A stretch of DNA of 45,098 bases from Methylotenera sp. (lineage in GTDB: Bacteria; Pseudomonadota; Gammaproteobacteria; Burkholderiales; Methylophilaceae). Shown piece by piece: positions 8,446-15,482 of this stretch (position 1 is the first letter of the stretch; every line of letters begins with the position of its first letter). The stretch covers positions 1 through 45,098 of the forward strand of contig JAKFVB010000017.1 in the NCBI GenBank assembly GCA_021732405.1. Direction: 5' to 3'. The position numbers were made by a program, and so were the translations under genes. Under the pieces are notes generated by a model. The model worked only from the letters and a program-made list of their open reading frames with translations, did not search any database and was not told the DNA's origin.

Positions 8446-8457
8446 TACCACTAGGTA
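8446..8457. promoter_or_regulatory. Operator-like palindrome O1
   Basis: TACCACTAGGTA is a TACC-N4-GGTA dyad, 40 bp upstream of the tetR start. It recurs as O2 at 8501. Two matching dyads in one divergent intergenic region next to a TetR gene suggest the regulator's own sites. Confidence 0.6.
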
Positions 8458-8466
8458 TAAAATTGA

Positions 8467-8495
8467 TTGACAAATAATTTTATACCGCCTATTAT
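8467..8495 (+). promoter_or_regulatory. Sigma-70 promoter of the SDR gene
   Basis: A perfect -35 box TTGACA (8467-8472), a 17-base spacer and a -10 box TATTAT (8490-8495). Transcription would start near 8502, inside palindrome O2. Confidence 0.75.
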
Positions 8496-8500
8496 TTATT

Positions 8501-8512
8501 TACCAATCGGTA
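8501..8512. promoter_or_regulatory. Operator-like palindrome O2
   Basis: TACCAATCGGTA is a TACC-N4-GGTA dyad immediately after the -10 box of the SDR promoter, at the expected start of transcription. A repressor bound here would block initiation. Confidence 0.65.
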
Positions 8513-8535
8513 TATAAATAAATTTTAAGGATATA

Positions 8536-9282
8536 ATGATGTCAAACTCAGAACAAAAAATAGCATTTATCACTGGCGCCAATCGCGGTATTGGTTTTGA
8601 AACGGCCAAAGGTTTAGGCGCATTGGGCATTACAGTCGTTGTTGGTGCACGCGATAGCGCGAAAGGCGAAATCGCGGCTAAACAATTGCAAGCACTTGGC
8701 TACCAGGCTGAAGCCGTACATTATGATGCTAACAAAGCACAATCTGCAGACCACGTGTTTGCACATTTGAATCAACGTTATGGGAAATTAGATATTCTCA
8801 TCAACAACGCTGGTATTAACCAAGAGCAACTAATGGGCAGCAATAACAGTAGCACAGTAAGTATTGATACCCTTCAACAAACTTTTCACAACAACCTATT
8901 TGCCGTGATAGCACTGACGCAAAAACTACTACCGCTGATTAAAAAATCAGAAGCTGGCCGCATTGTGAATCTATCTAGCATATTGGCATCGCTTACTTTA
9001 CACAGCATGCCTAATTCACCCATAGACCCTGCAAAAGCGTTTGCCTACAACGCATCCAAAACTGCGCTCAATGTTTACACCGTGCACTTAGCACATGAGT
9101 TACGTGATACCAATATCAAAGTGAACTCAGCACATCCGGGCTGGGTAAAAACAGAGCTGGGTGGGGATAATGCACCAATGGAGTTAGCTGATGGCGGAAA
9201 AACTAGCGTGCAATTAGCCACTCTAGATAGCTCTGGCGCGAATGGCGGGTTTTTCCATCAAGGCGAAGCTTTGCCTTGGTAA
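8536..9282 (+). CDS. Short-chain dehydrogenase/reductase
   Basis: A 248-residue classical SDR. The Rossmann motif is TGANRGIG (about residues 15-22), NNAG lies at about residue 94, a catalytic Ser is in LSSILAS and the YNASK active site is at about 176. The Arg after the glycine motif and GARDS suggest NADP(H) use. It resembles carbonyl reductase-like SDRs; the substrate is unknown. ATG 8536 and ATG 8539 are both possible after AAGG. Expression is probably controlled by the divergent TetR regulator, with a near-consensus promoter and an operator at the start site. That fits an inducible detoxification enzyme (inference). Confidence 0.9.
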   Translation: MMSNSEQKIAFITGANRGIGFETAKGLGALGITVVVGARDSAKGEIAAKQLQALGYQAEAVHYDANKAQSADHVFAHLNQRYGKLDILINNAGINQEQLMGSNNSSTVSIDTLQQTFHNNLFAVIALTQKLLPLIKKSEAGRIVNLSSILASLTLHSMPNSPIDPAKAFAYNASKTALNVYTVHLAHELRDTNIKVNSAHPGWVKTELGGDNAPMELADGGKTSVQLATLDSSGANGGFFHQGEALPW

Positions 9283-9323
9283 ACTCAACAATCTGTCATT
9301 TAAATTAAACAAAGAATATAAAT

Positions 9324-9560
9324 ATGAACCGTAAAATTGCTTACCGCTATCGCACGTTGCTGTTCGCTTTCATCATGTCGGCATGTACGGCAATGATAGT
9401 TTCTGGCATTATTATTTTTATGCACGCCAAGCCACATACGCATTTTTTTGCGCAGTGGTTTGGTGCGTTTATTACCGCGTGGCCGATAGTGTTTATAGCT
9501 ATTTTAATCATTGCACCACTGGTCAATAAGCTATTAAATCTATTTGTTGAAAACCACTGA
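9324..9560 (+). CDS. DUF2798 family small membrane protein
   Basis: A 78-residue protein with two hydrophobic helices (about 11-32 and 44-70) separated by a short polar loop (HAKPHTHFFAQW). The segment FAQWFGAFITAWPIVF is characteristic of DUF2798, a family of unknown function. It starts 41 bp after the SDR stop and may share that transcript, because no terminator is seen between them. Confidence 0.75.
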   Translation: MNRKIAYRYRTLLFAFIMSACTAMIVSGIIIFMHAKPHTHFFAQWFGAFITAWPIVFIAILIIAPLVNKLLNLFVENH

Positions 9561-9641
9561 TAAGATATGTTAATCCAGCCTCAGATACAACAAACAGGCG
9601 TATGATGCACAAATAAATTGCACAAAAACCAAGGGTTTCGT

Positions 9642-10475
9642 ATGTCCGCCAAAGCCAATGTTGAGATTATTTATCGCCACCGTCTGCCAATCCGCATCAT
9701 GCATTGGACAAATGTGATTTGCTTCACTATTTTATTGATGAGTGGGCTCAACATTTTTAATGCGCACACTTCGCTCTATTTTGGCAAATCCTCTTATAAC
9801 GGCAAGCCAGCGGTTTTAGAGATTAAAGCCATGCAAACCAGCAGCGGCGAATTAAAAGGGGTAACCAGTATTTTTGGTTACCAATTTAATACCACGGGCT
9901 TGTTGGGCGCATCTGCAGGCTCAGATGGAAAATTAGTCGCACGCGCATTTCCCTCATGGTCAACTATTCCTGGCCCAAAATGGTTATCCATGGCGCGGCA
10001 TTGGCATTTCTTTTTTGCCTGGTTATTTGTGATTAATGGTGTTTGTTATGTGACATATGCATTTATCACCAAACATGTGCAGCGTGATTTAGCTGTCACA
10101 AAACAAGACCGCGCGACGATTTGGCAATCGATTAAAGACCATATTCGCTTTAAACATGACACAGGCGAAGACGCCAAGCGCTATAACGTTTTGCAAAAAA
10201 TTGCTTACTTAAGTGTGATTTTTATCTTATTACCGCTGGTGATATTAATGGGCTGGGCCATGTCGCCGTTTTTAAATTCCTTGCTACCTGGATGGATAGA
10301 TTTATTTGGCGGCCGCCAATCGGCGCGCACCATTCATTTTATTGTGGCTTGGTTATTAGTTGGTTTTGTCTTTATTCATGTGTTTCAAGTCATTATCACG
10401 GGTTTATGGAACAATTTGCGCTCAATGATTACAGGGTATTTCAAAATTGAGTCATCTCATGCGGAGAACAAATGA
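9642..10475 (+). CDS. Membrane cytochrome b subunit (cytochrome b561/thiosulfate reductase-type)
   Basis: A di-haem-type membrane protein of about 277 residues. Candidate haem histidines are in RIMHWTNVICF (helix 1), RHWHFFFAWLFVING and the last helices (TIHFIVAWLLVGFVFIHVFQVI). A ~90-residue periplasmic-type insert follows the first helix. ATG 9642, preceded by AAGGG at 9631-9635, is the best start; a TTG at 9618 in the same frame lacks such a site. The stop overlaps the start of the molybdoenzyme gene (ATGA), so the two are translationally coupled. The cytochrome presumably exchanges electrons between the quinone pool and that enzyme. Confidence 0.85.
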   Translation: MSAKANVEIIYRHRLPIRIMHWTNVICFTILLMSGLNIFNAHTSLYFGKSSYNGKPAVLEIKAMQTSSGELKGVTSIFGYQFNTTGLLGASAGSDGKLVARAFPSWSTIPGPKWLSMARHWHFFFAWLFVINGVCYVTYAFITKHVQRDLAVTKQDRATIWQSIKDHIRFKHDTGEDAKRYNVLQKIAYLSVIFILLPLVILMGWAMSPFLNSLLPGWIDLFGGRQSARTIHFIVAWLLVGFVFIHVFQVIITGLWNNLRSMITGYFKIESSHAENK

Positions 10476-11245
10476 TGGCGCACTTACCTGATAGAAGAAA
10501 ATTTTTCGGCCGCTTGCTGGCAGGCGCTGGCGCGATGGCTTTAGCAGGCTGCGATAAGCTTTCGCATTCAGAAACCTTTACCAAAATATTAAGCGCGGGA
10601 GAAAGCTTGAGCCACAACGCGCACCGCTTGCTGAGTACGCGTAAATCCATGGCGCAAGAATTCAGTGAGGCCGATTTATCACCTAGTTTTCGTAGCAATG
10701 GCACATCATCACCTAACAGTCCTGACTATCATGCGATGGCAAAAAATGGCTTTGCCGATTGGACACTGGAAGTTGGTGGCTTGGTCGAAAAGCCACTGAA
10801 ATTTAATCTGGCACAAATTCAGCAAATGCCAAGCCGCACCCAAATAACGCGACACGATTGCGTTGAGGGCTGGAGTGCAATTGGCAAATGGAAAGGCACG
10901 CCTTTGCATGAATTTTTAAGCTTGGTGAAACCCAAACCAGAGGCGCGTTTTGTGGTGTTTTACTGCGCCGACCCCATGAAAGCAGACGGCACCAATTTTT
11001 ATTACGAAAGTATCGATATGGATGATGCTTACCACGCACAAACCATATTGGCTTATGCGTTAAATGATGAAACTTTGCCAATTAAAAACGGTGCGCCAAT
11101 CAGGTTGCGTGTTGAGCGCATGCTAGGCTACAAACAAGCCAAATACTTAACACGCATTGAGTTAGTAGAAAGCTTTGACCATATCGCAGGCGGTAAAGGC
11201 GGTTATTGGGAAGACACTGGCTACGAATGGTATGCAGGCATCTAA
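10472..11245 (+). CDS. Tat-exported molybdopterin-dependent oxidoreductase (sulfite oxidase-like fold)
   Basis: The product has 257 residues. The N-terminus carries a twin-arginine motif (DRRKFFG, residues 7-13), a hydrophobic stretch and then LAGC at 24-27, which also fits a lipobox. The sulfite oxidase/YedY-type molybdopterin domain follows, with the Mo-ligand Cys at about 130 in TRHDCVEGWSAIGKW. There is no dimerisation domain, as in YedY-like enzymes. It is coupled by a 4-bp overlap to a cytochrome b gene, so it is probably a periplasmic-side enzyme anchored to a membrane cytochrome. The substrate is unknown; sulfoxide or similar reduction, or sulfite-type oxidation, are possibilities. 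It is not MsrP itself, whose partner MsrQ differs. Confidence 0.87.
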   Translation: MMAHLPDRRKFFGRLLAGAGAMALAGCDKLSHSETFTKILSAGESLSHNAHRLLSTRKSMAQEFSEADLSPSFRSNGTSSPNSPDYHAMAKNGFADWTLEVGGLVEKPLKFNLAQIQQMPSRTQITRHDCVEGWSAIGKWKGTPLHEFLSLVKPKPEARFVVFYCADPMKADGTNFYYESIDMDDAYHAQTILAYALNDETLPIKNGAPIRLRVERMLGYKQAKYLTRIELVESFDHIAGGKGGYWEDTGYEWYAGI

Positions 11246-11255
11246 TTGCTTGCCG

Positions 11256-11369
11256 CTATTTTTTTGGCGCTGGTTTCATTGGAATCACTGAGTGAGAGGG
11301 CACCACCACCTCTTTGCTTTTCTTGGGTTTTTTGGTTTCTTTGTTACTTTTAATTTGGCCTTTTGCCAT
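11256..11369 (-). CDS. Small Lys-rich protein (37 aa)
   Basis: A very short ORF starting at ATG 11369 with a GGAGAA ribosome-binding site six bases upstream. The product begins MAKGQIKSNKETKKPKK, continues with a Val/Ser/Pro stretch (EVVVPSHSVIP) and ends PAPKK. I recognise the MAKGQ-RSNKE-KKPKK pattern as that of small conserved basic proteins of unknown function in beta- and gammaproteobacteria. The charge suggests nucleic-acid or ribosome association (inference only). It lies between the molybdoenzyme and the rhomboid gene, transcribed in the rhomboid direction. Confidence 0.7.
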   Translation of the reverse strand: MAKGQIKSNKETKKPKKSKEVVVPSHSVIPMKPAPKK

Positions 11370-11447
11370 GATTGTTCTCCGCTATAATGAGTAGTCGCTT
11401 CATCATAGGCTGATAGCGCAATATAGGGTGATTATTTTCGTTTAATT

Positions 11448-12476
11448 TCATGGTTGCGCTTGCTCTCTTAAGCGCTCCGCCAGTGCTTTTGAGGCTTCTT
11501 TACGTTTTTCAGCATAACGTAATATATTTTCTAGTTGCATGGCTGATGGCAAATCTGGGTCTAGTGGTAGCTTTGATAGCTTTTCAAAACTTTGCTCATA
11601 AGGCTCGCTAATCGAATAATCAATTTTACCTGCAAGCTCATCAAAACTCACTTTACCCTGTTTTCCCTCATGCATAATTTCTAACCAAGAGCGGTTAATG
11701 GCTTGATCTTGAAACAAAAAAGCACTGATTTGACTACGCAACAATAGCTCGTCACTCCAGCGATATTTAGGTGGTGGGATATTTTTAAACAAGAAAATAC
11801 TGACTAAAATAGTGGTTAACACTGCGCCCACGCTATATTTTAGCGGCATGATGCGCGCAGTAATTGTCTGAGAAAAAATGATGCTTGCTAATAAACCTGT
11901 GATAAATCCACCGATGTGCGCTGCATTATCAATACCAGGAATCACAAAACCTAGCACAACTGTCAGTACCGCAAATGCGCTACCCGCACCAAATAACCAG
12001 CGGAATTCACGGGCATGAATAGCGGCTCTTTCGCGCCACAAAAAAACCAGCACTGCGGCGTATATGCCAAAAATTGCACCCGATGCGCCACCAGAAACGG
12101 CTGAATTGCCTTGCACCACTAGCGATAGTAAATTACCGCCCAAGCCACTGATTAAGTATATGCCCAGAAACCTTGCGTGGCCGTACATACGCTCTGCCAA
12201 TTGACCTGCATCCCACAAGGCATAGCAATTGAGTGCCAAATGCATGGCGCCAAAATGCAGAAACATGGCACTACCCAAACGCCACCATTCACCATCTTGC
12301 GTGGCTGGGCCAAAGTTCGCACCCCAGCTAAGCTGTATGCCATTGGGCGAATGCCAAAAACCTGCGCCGCCAAGCAACATAGCGGCAAAAACCAACACAC
12401 TAATACCAATTAACAGCTTGGTTAGCGTGACATTGGGCAGGCGTTGTTCTAAAACTTCATGAAATGATTGCAACAA
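11448..12476 (-). CDS. Rhomboid family intramembrane serine protease
   Basis: The product is 342 residues. The six-helix rhomboid core spans about residues 20-225, with the catalytic Ser in GGASGAIFG (about 132) and His in AAHIGGF (about 187). The upstream HFGAMHLALNCYALWDAG segment is the conserved oxyanion-loop and helix-2 His/Asn region. The soluble C-terminal ~115 residues are family-specific. It cleaves transmembrane substrates, which are unknown here. No ATG is available near the family start; an in-frame stop lies four codons upstream of TTG 12476, so translation begins at TTG 12476 or 12473. Confidence 0.9.
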   Translation of the reverse strand: MLQSFHEVLEQRLPNVTLTKLLIGISVLVFAAMLLGGAGFWHSPNGIQLSWGANFGPATQDGEWWRLGSAMFLHFGAMHLALNCYALWDAGQLAERMYGHARFLGIYLISGLGGNLLSLVVQGNSAVSGGASGAIFGIYAAVLVFLWRERAAIHAREFRWLFGAGSAFAVLTVVLGFVIPGIDNAAHIGGFITGLLASIIFSQTITARIMPLKYSVGAVLTTILVSIFLFKNIPPPKYRWSDELLLRSQISAFLFQDQAINRSWLEIMHEGKQGKVSFDELAGKIDYSISEPYEQSFEKLSKLPLDPDLPSAMQLENILRYAEKRKEASKALAERLREQAQP

Positions 12477-12639
12477 AAATCCAGTAAGTTAACGGTTAAA
12501 TAAAGGCCATTTTTGGGAAAGTAATTGCGACTTAACTAGCATATAACAGTTTAATTTAATCTGAATGACAAATCCGTTGAATTAACAAAAATTCGCTCTA
12601 CAATAGAGATGAATCCATTTTAAATTGAAAGATATTGCC

Positions 12640-13146
12640 ATGCTACCAATGTTTGATGCCACCATTTTGCCACTAGTTCACACCTTAAAAAGCTTAAGTC
12701 ATATATTAAAAAAAGGCGAAGAGTACGCTGATGCTAAAAAAATTGAGCATAGCGTTTTGTTAAATGCGCGACTTTTTCCTGATATGTTCCCATTAACCAG
12801 ACAAATACAAATTGCCACCGACATGAGCAAAGGCGCTGCCGCAAGATTGGCAGGCGTTGAAATACCAGCATATGAAGATGATGAAACCACCTTTGAACAA
12901 TTACAAGCACGCATTGCCAAAACCATTGCGTTTATAGAAAGCATTGAACCAGCGCAATTAACAGATGCTCAAACCCGCGATATTACAATTACCGTGCGTA
13001 AAATTGAGCTTAAATTTACTGGGCAAGATTACTTACTAAAATGGGTGATGCCTAACGTGTATTTTCATGTAACCACCACTTACAACATTTTGCGCCACAA
13101 CGGTGTTGAGCTTGGCAAACCCGATTTTTTAAGAATTAACTCTTAG
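12640..13146 (+). CDS. DUF1993 family protein
   Basis: A protein of about 168 residues matching DUF1993. The opening MLPMFDATILPLVHTLKSLSHILKKGEEYA and the later LNARLFPDMFPLTRQIQIATDMSKGAAARLAG are the characteristic helices of this DinB-like all-alpha family. ATG 12640 is preferred over TTG 12625 because the family starts at this point. The C-terminal HVTTTYNILRHNGVELGKPDFL is also typical, with His residues that might bind metal. The biochemical function is unknown. It is transcribed toward a small membrane-anchored protein 25 bp downstream. Confidence 0.85.
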   Translation: MLPMFDATILPLVHTLKSLSHILKKGEEYADAKKIEHSVLLNARLFPDMFPLTRQIQIATDMSKGAAARLAGVEIPAYEDDETTFEQLQARIAKTIAFIESIEPAQLTDAQTRDITITVRKIELKFTGQDYLLKWVMPNVYFHVTTTYNILRHNGVELGKPDFLRINS

Positions 13147-13171
13147 GTTAAAAGCACACAAAGGCAAAAGC

Positions 13172-13597
13172 ATGTTAAAACTTAACCCTAAAATTAGCAT
13201 GATTTTGTTGGCAATAGTGGCGGCTATTCTTTACTTTTTGTATGACAAATCTGCTTCAGAACCAAAGCCTAGCTTAAGTCCAGCACAAGAACAATTGGCT
13301 AAAATGGGTGACAAGTGCTTAGATTTTGGTGAAAGGGCAGTGGCAAGCGATGTGCCGATTATTGAGTTTCAAATGCTTGTACGCTTGGCCAAAAAAACCA
13401 ATGTGATTGAAAGATGCATGACCGATAACGGTTATAAACAAAACTCTGCATGGCTAAAATACGCGCAGCCTATTGCAACTGGTAACGCCGCTAAAAACAA
13501 AATATCGTTCAGTGAAGCCCTTACTAGCTTAAGCAGAGCGGATATGCAGATATTTATGCCAGTTGCCAATCGCCCCGATTATTGGGTTAAAAACTAG
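13172..13597 (+). CDS. Membrane-anchored hypothetical protein
   Basis: A 141-residue protein that is not recognised. One N-terminal membrane anchor (ISMILLAIVAAILYFLY, about residues 8-24) is followed by a soluble, probably periplasmic domain with two cysteines (DKCLDFG and ERCMTDNGYKQN). The Cys-x-x-x-x-G-Y arrangement resembles small periplasmic Cys-pair proteins, but no family can be assigned. It may be co-transcribed with the DUF1993 gene 25 bp upstream. Its stop directly abuts the stop of the convergent diguanylate cyclase gene, with no terminator between them. Confidence 0.6.
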   Translation: MLKLNPKISMILLAIVAAILYFLYDKSASEPKPSLSPAQEQLAKMGDKCLDFGERAVASDVPIIEFQMLVRLAKKTNVIERCMTDNGYKQNSAWLKYAQPIATGNAAKNKISFSEALTSLSRADMQIFMPVANRPDYWVKN

Positions 13598-14542
13598 TTA
13601 ACCTGTATGACTCACTATGCGATTTCTGCCTTTTTGCTTGGCGAGATACAGCAGCCGGTCTACCTCATGAATAAACGCTAAGGATTCATCTTCAGCTTTC
13701 GGAATAATCGTCCCCACACCTAAACTAATCGTTAATACCTGACTTATTTGTGATTTTGCGTGCAAAATTTGTTCTTTAAAAATCATCTGATTGCATCGTT
13801 CAGCCACTTTATTTGCTGCCGCTGCATCTGTTTCTGGTAGCACAATCACAAATTCTTCACCACCAAAACGCGCGCAAAAATCGCGTGAACGAGTTGCCAC
13901 CGTGCTTAAAGCCTGTGCCACACGCTTCAAACTTTCATCACCCTGAATATGTCCATAATGGTCGTTATATTGCTTAAAGTAATCAATATCCACCATAATC
14001 AAAGAAAGCGGCTGATTATTGCGGCGCGCGTTCAGCCACTCTACTTCCATCACCGAGTCAAACATACGCCGATTGGCAACGCCCGTTAAACCATCTTTAA
14101 ATGACAGCTCTTCTAGTTTCTTTTGCATGGCGATTAATTTTTCTTCGGTTTTTTTACGCTCACTGATATCAAACATAAAACCCAGAAGTGAATTCGCAGT
14201 GCCATCTGGATTGCGCACCACATGCACTACATCGCGAATCCACACATAACCGCCATCTTTGGTCATGGCGCGGTAATCTGCCTCATGATCTTCACCTTCT
14301 ATAGATTTTGCAACGCAATAATCCACTACCCACGCTCTATCTTCAGGGTGCATTCTATTTGCCCAGTCTTCTGAACCCACCCAGCTAGATTGCGGCCAGC
14401 CCAGCAAACTTTCTATTTGTGGTCCAATATAAGCAAATTTCATGGTCGCCCAATCCAGTTTCCACGGAATCGCTTTGGTCGATTCTAGTAAGGTTTTATA
14501 AACTGCACTATCTAATTCTAAAGGTTGGCTGGCACTAGTCAT
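13598..14542 (-). CDS. PAS-GGDEF diguanylate cyclase
   Basis: The product has 314 residues and no signal peptide or membrane segment. A PAS_3-type sensor domain occupies about 25-135 (HPEDRAWVVDYC, YRAMTKDGGYVWIRDV, then the GFMFDISERKKTEE exit). The GGDEF domain at about 150-312 has an intact GGEEF active site and an RSRD inhibitory (I) site five residues before it. It should make cyclic di-GMP from two GTP with product inhibition. The PAS ligand is unknown. The ATG is preceded by GGAAT. It ends against the convergent hypothetical gene. Confidence 0.92.
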   Translation of the reverse strand: MTSASQPLELDSAVYKTLLESTKAIPWKLDWATMKFAYIGPQIESLLGWPQSSWVGSEDWANRMHPEDRAWVVDYCVAKSIEGEDHEADYRAMTKDGGYVWIRDVVHVVRNPDGTANSLLGFMFDISERKKTEEKLIAMQKKLEELSFKDGLTGVANRRMFDSVMEVEWLNARRNNQPLSLIMVDIDYFKQYNDHYGHIQGDESLKRVAQALSTVATRSRDFCARFGGEEFVIVLPETDAAAANKVAERCNQMIFKEQILHAKSQISQVLTISLGVGTIIPKAEDESLAFIHEVDRLLYLAKQKGRNRIVSHTG

Positions 14543-14710
14543 TTTTATTCCAAGTGTGAATTTATGTTGATTTAACTCACTACAATATTAACTTACGCCC
14601 CAATGTTTTGGCGTCCGAATGAATATTAAATCATCTTCTACGTCATATCGCGTATTTTTTTAAGGGTTTTTAATGGTTAATATGCACCATATTTATATGA
14701 AAGCTTAATC

Positions 14711-15364
14711 GTGAAACTACTCTCAGTAAATATTTCGCCACCAAAATTAATAGAAATTAACGGCCAGCAAGTATTAACTGCTATTTACAAAACCCCTGCG
14801 CAAGGCCGCGTTTGGCTGACTAAATTAACATTGGTGGGCGATGGTCAAGCAGACACAAATGTGCATGGCGGTGAACACCAAGCCGCCTACTGCTACCCTT
14901 TTGAACACTATGCTTATTGGCAAGACCGCCTCAATTTATCCGATTTACCTTATGGTACTTTTGGTGAGAATTTCACCATCTCTGGTTTATTAGAAGAGGA
15001 TATTTGCATAGGTGACGTGCTACAAATCGGTGATTCTAAAACAGGTGTCAAAGTGCAAGTGACCATGCCACGTATCCCCTGCTTTAAATTTGGCCACAAA
15101 ATTGGCCATCCAGATATTTTAGATGCGTTTTTACGCAGTGGCAAAAGCGGTTTTTATTTGCGCGTGATTCAAACTGGCGAAGTAGCCGCAGGCGACGCAA
15201 TTACCGTCATCGAACGCGATCCGCAGGCAATTAGTATTCGCACAACCCTTGGTTTGCAAAATCTGAATGAGGGCGATGATGCATTGTTGAGACGGGCGTT
15301 GAGCGTTGCATCATTAACACCTTTATTGAAGCAGATTTTCGAATCTAGACTGCAAAAAATGTAA
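14711..15364 (+). CDS. MOSC domain protein (YiiM-like)
   Basis: A 217-residue protein with one MOSC domain. GDGQADTNVHGGEHQAAYCY and FGENFTISGLLEEDICIGDVLQIG are the diagnostic segments, and the conserved Cys lies in MPRIPCFKFGHKIG (about residue 122). The C-terminal helical ~50 residues resemble the 3-alpha domain of YiiM proteins. YiiM-type proteins reduce N-hydroxylated compounds using molybdenum cofactor. Translation starts at GTG 14711, preceded by a GAAAG stretch. It is monocistronic, with a terminator about 80 bp downstream. It may relate to the molybdopterin enzyme at 10472 only through the shared cofactor. Confidence 0.85.
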   Translation: MKLLSVNISPPKLIEINGQQVLTAIYKTPAQGRVWLTKLTLVGDGQADTNVHGGEHQAAYCYPFEHYAYWQDRLNLSDLPYGTFGENFTISGLLEEDICIGDVLQIGDSKTGVKVQVTMPRIPCFKFGHKIGHPDILDAFLRSGKSGFYLRVIQTGEVAAGDAITVIERDPQAISIRTTLGLQNLNEGDDALLRRALSVASLTPLLKQIFESRLQKM

Positions 15365-15441
15365 AGTTAACCTGTTTTATTTCACTAAAAATGCGTCTTA
15401 AAAATAGTCATAGATAACTTTTACATCCTAATCTCGGCAAT

Positions 15442-15469
15442 AAAAAAGCCTGCAAATGCAGGCTTTTTT
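15442..15469. terminator. Bidirectional intrinsic terminator
   Basis: AAAAAAGCCTGCA and TGCAGGCTTTTTT form a stem with a two-base centre, flanked by A and T runs, between the convergent MOSC and FecR-domain genes. Confidence 0.9.
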
Positions 15470-15482
15470 ATTTCGCTAAAGT

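Noticed and set aside
10441-10704. Minus-strand ORF across the cytochrome b / molybdoenzyme junction
   Set aside because: It opposes two well-recognised coupled genes and has no recognisable domain or RBS.
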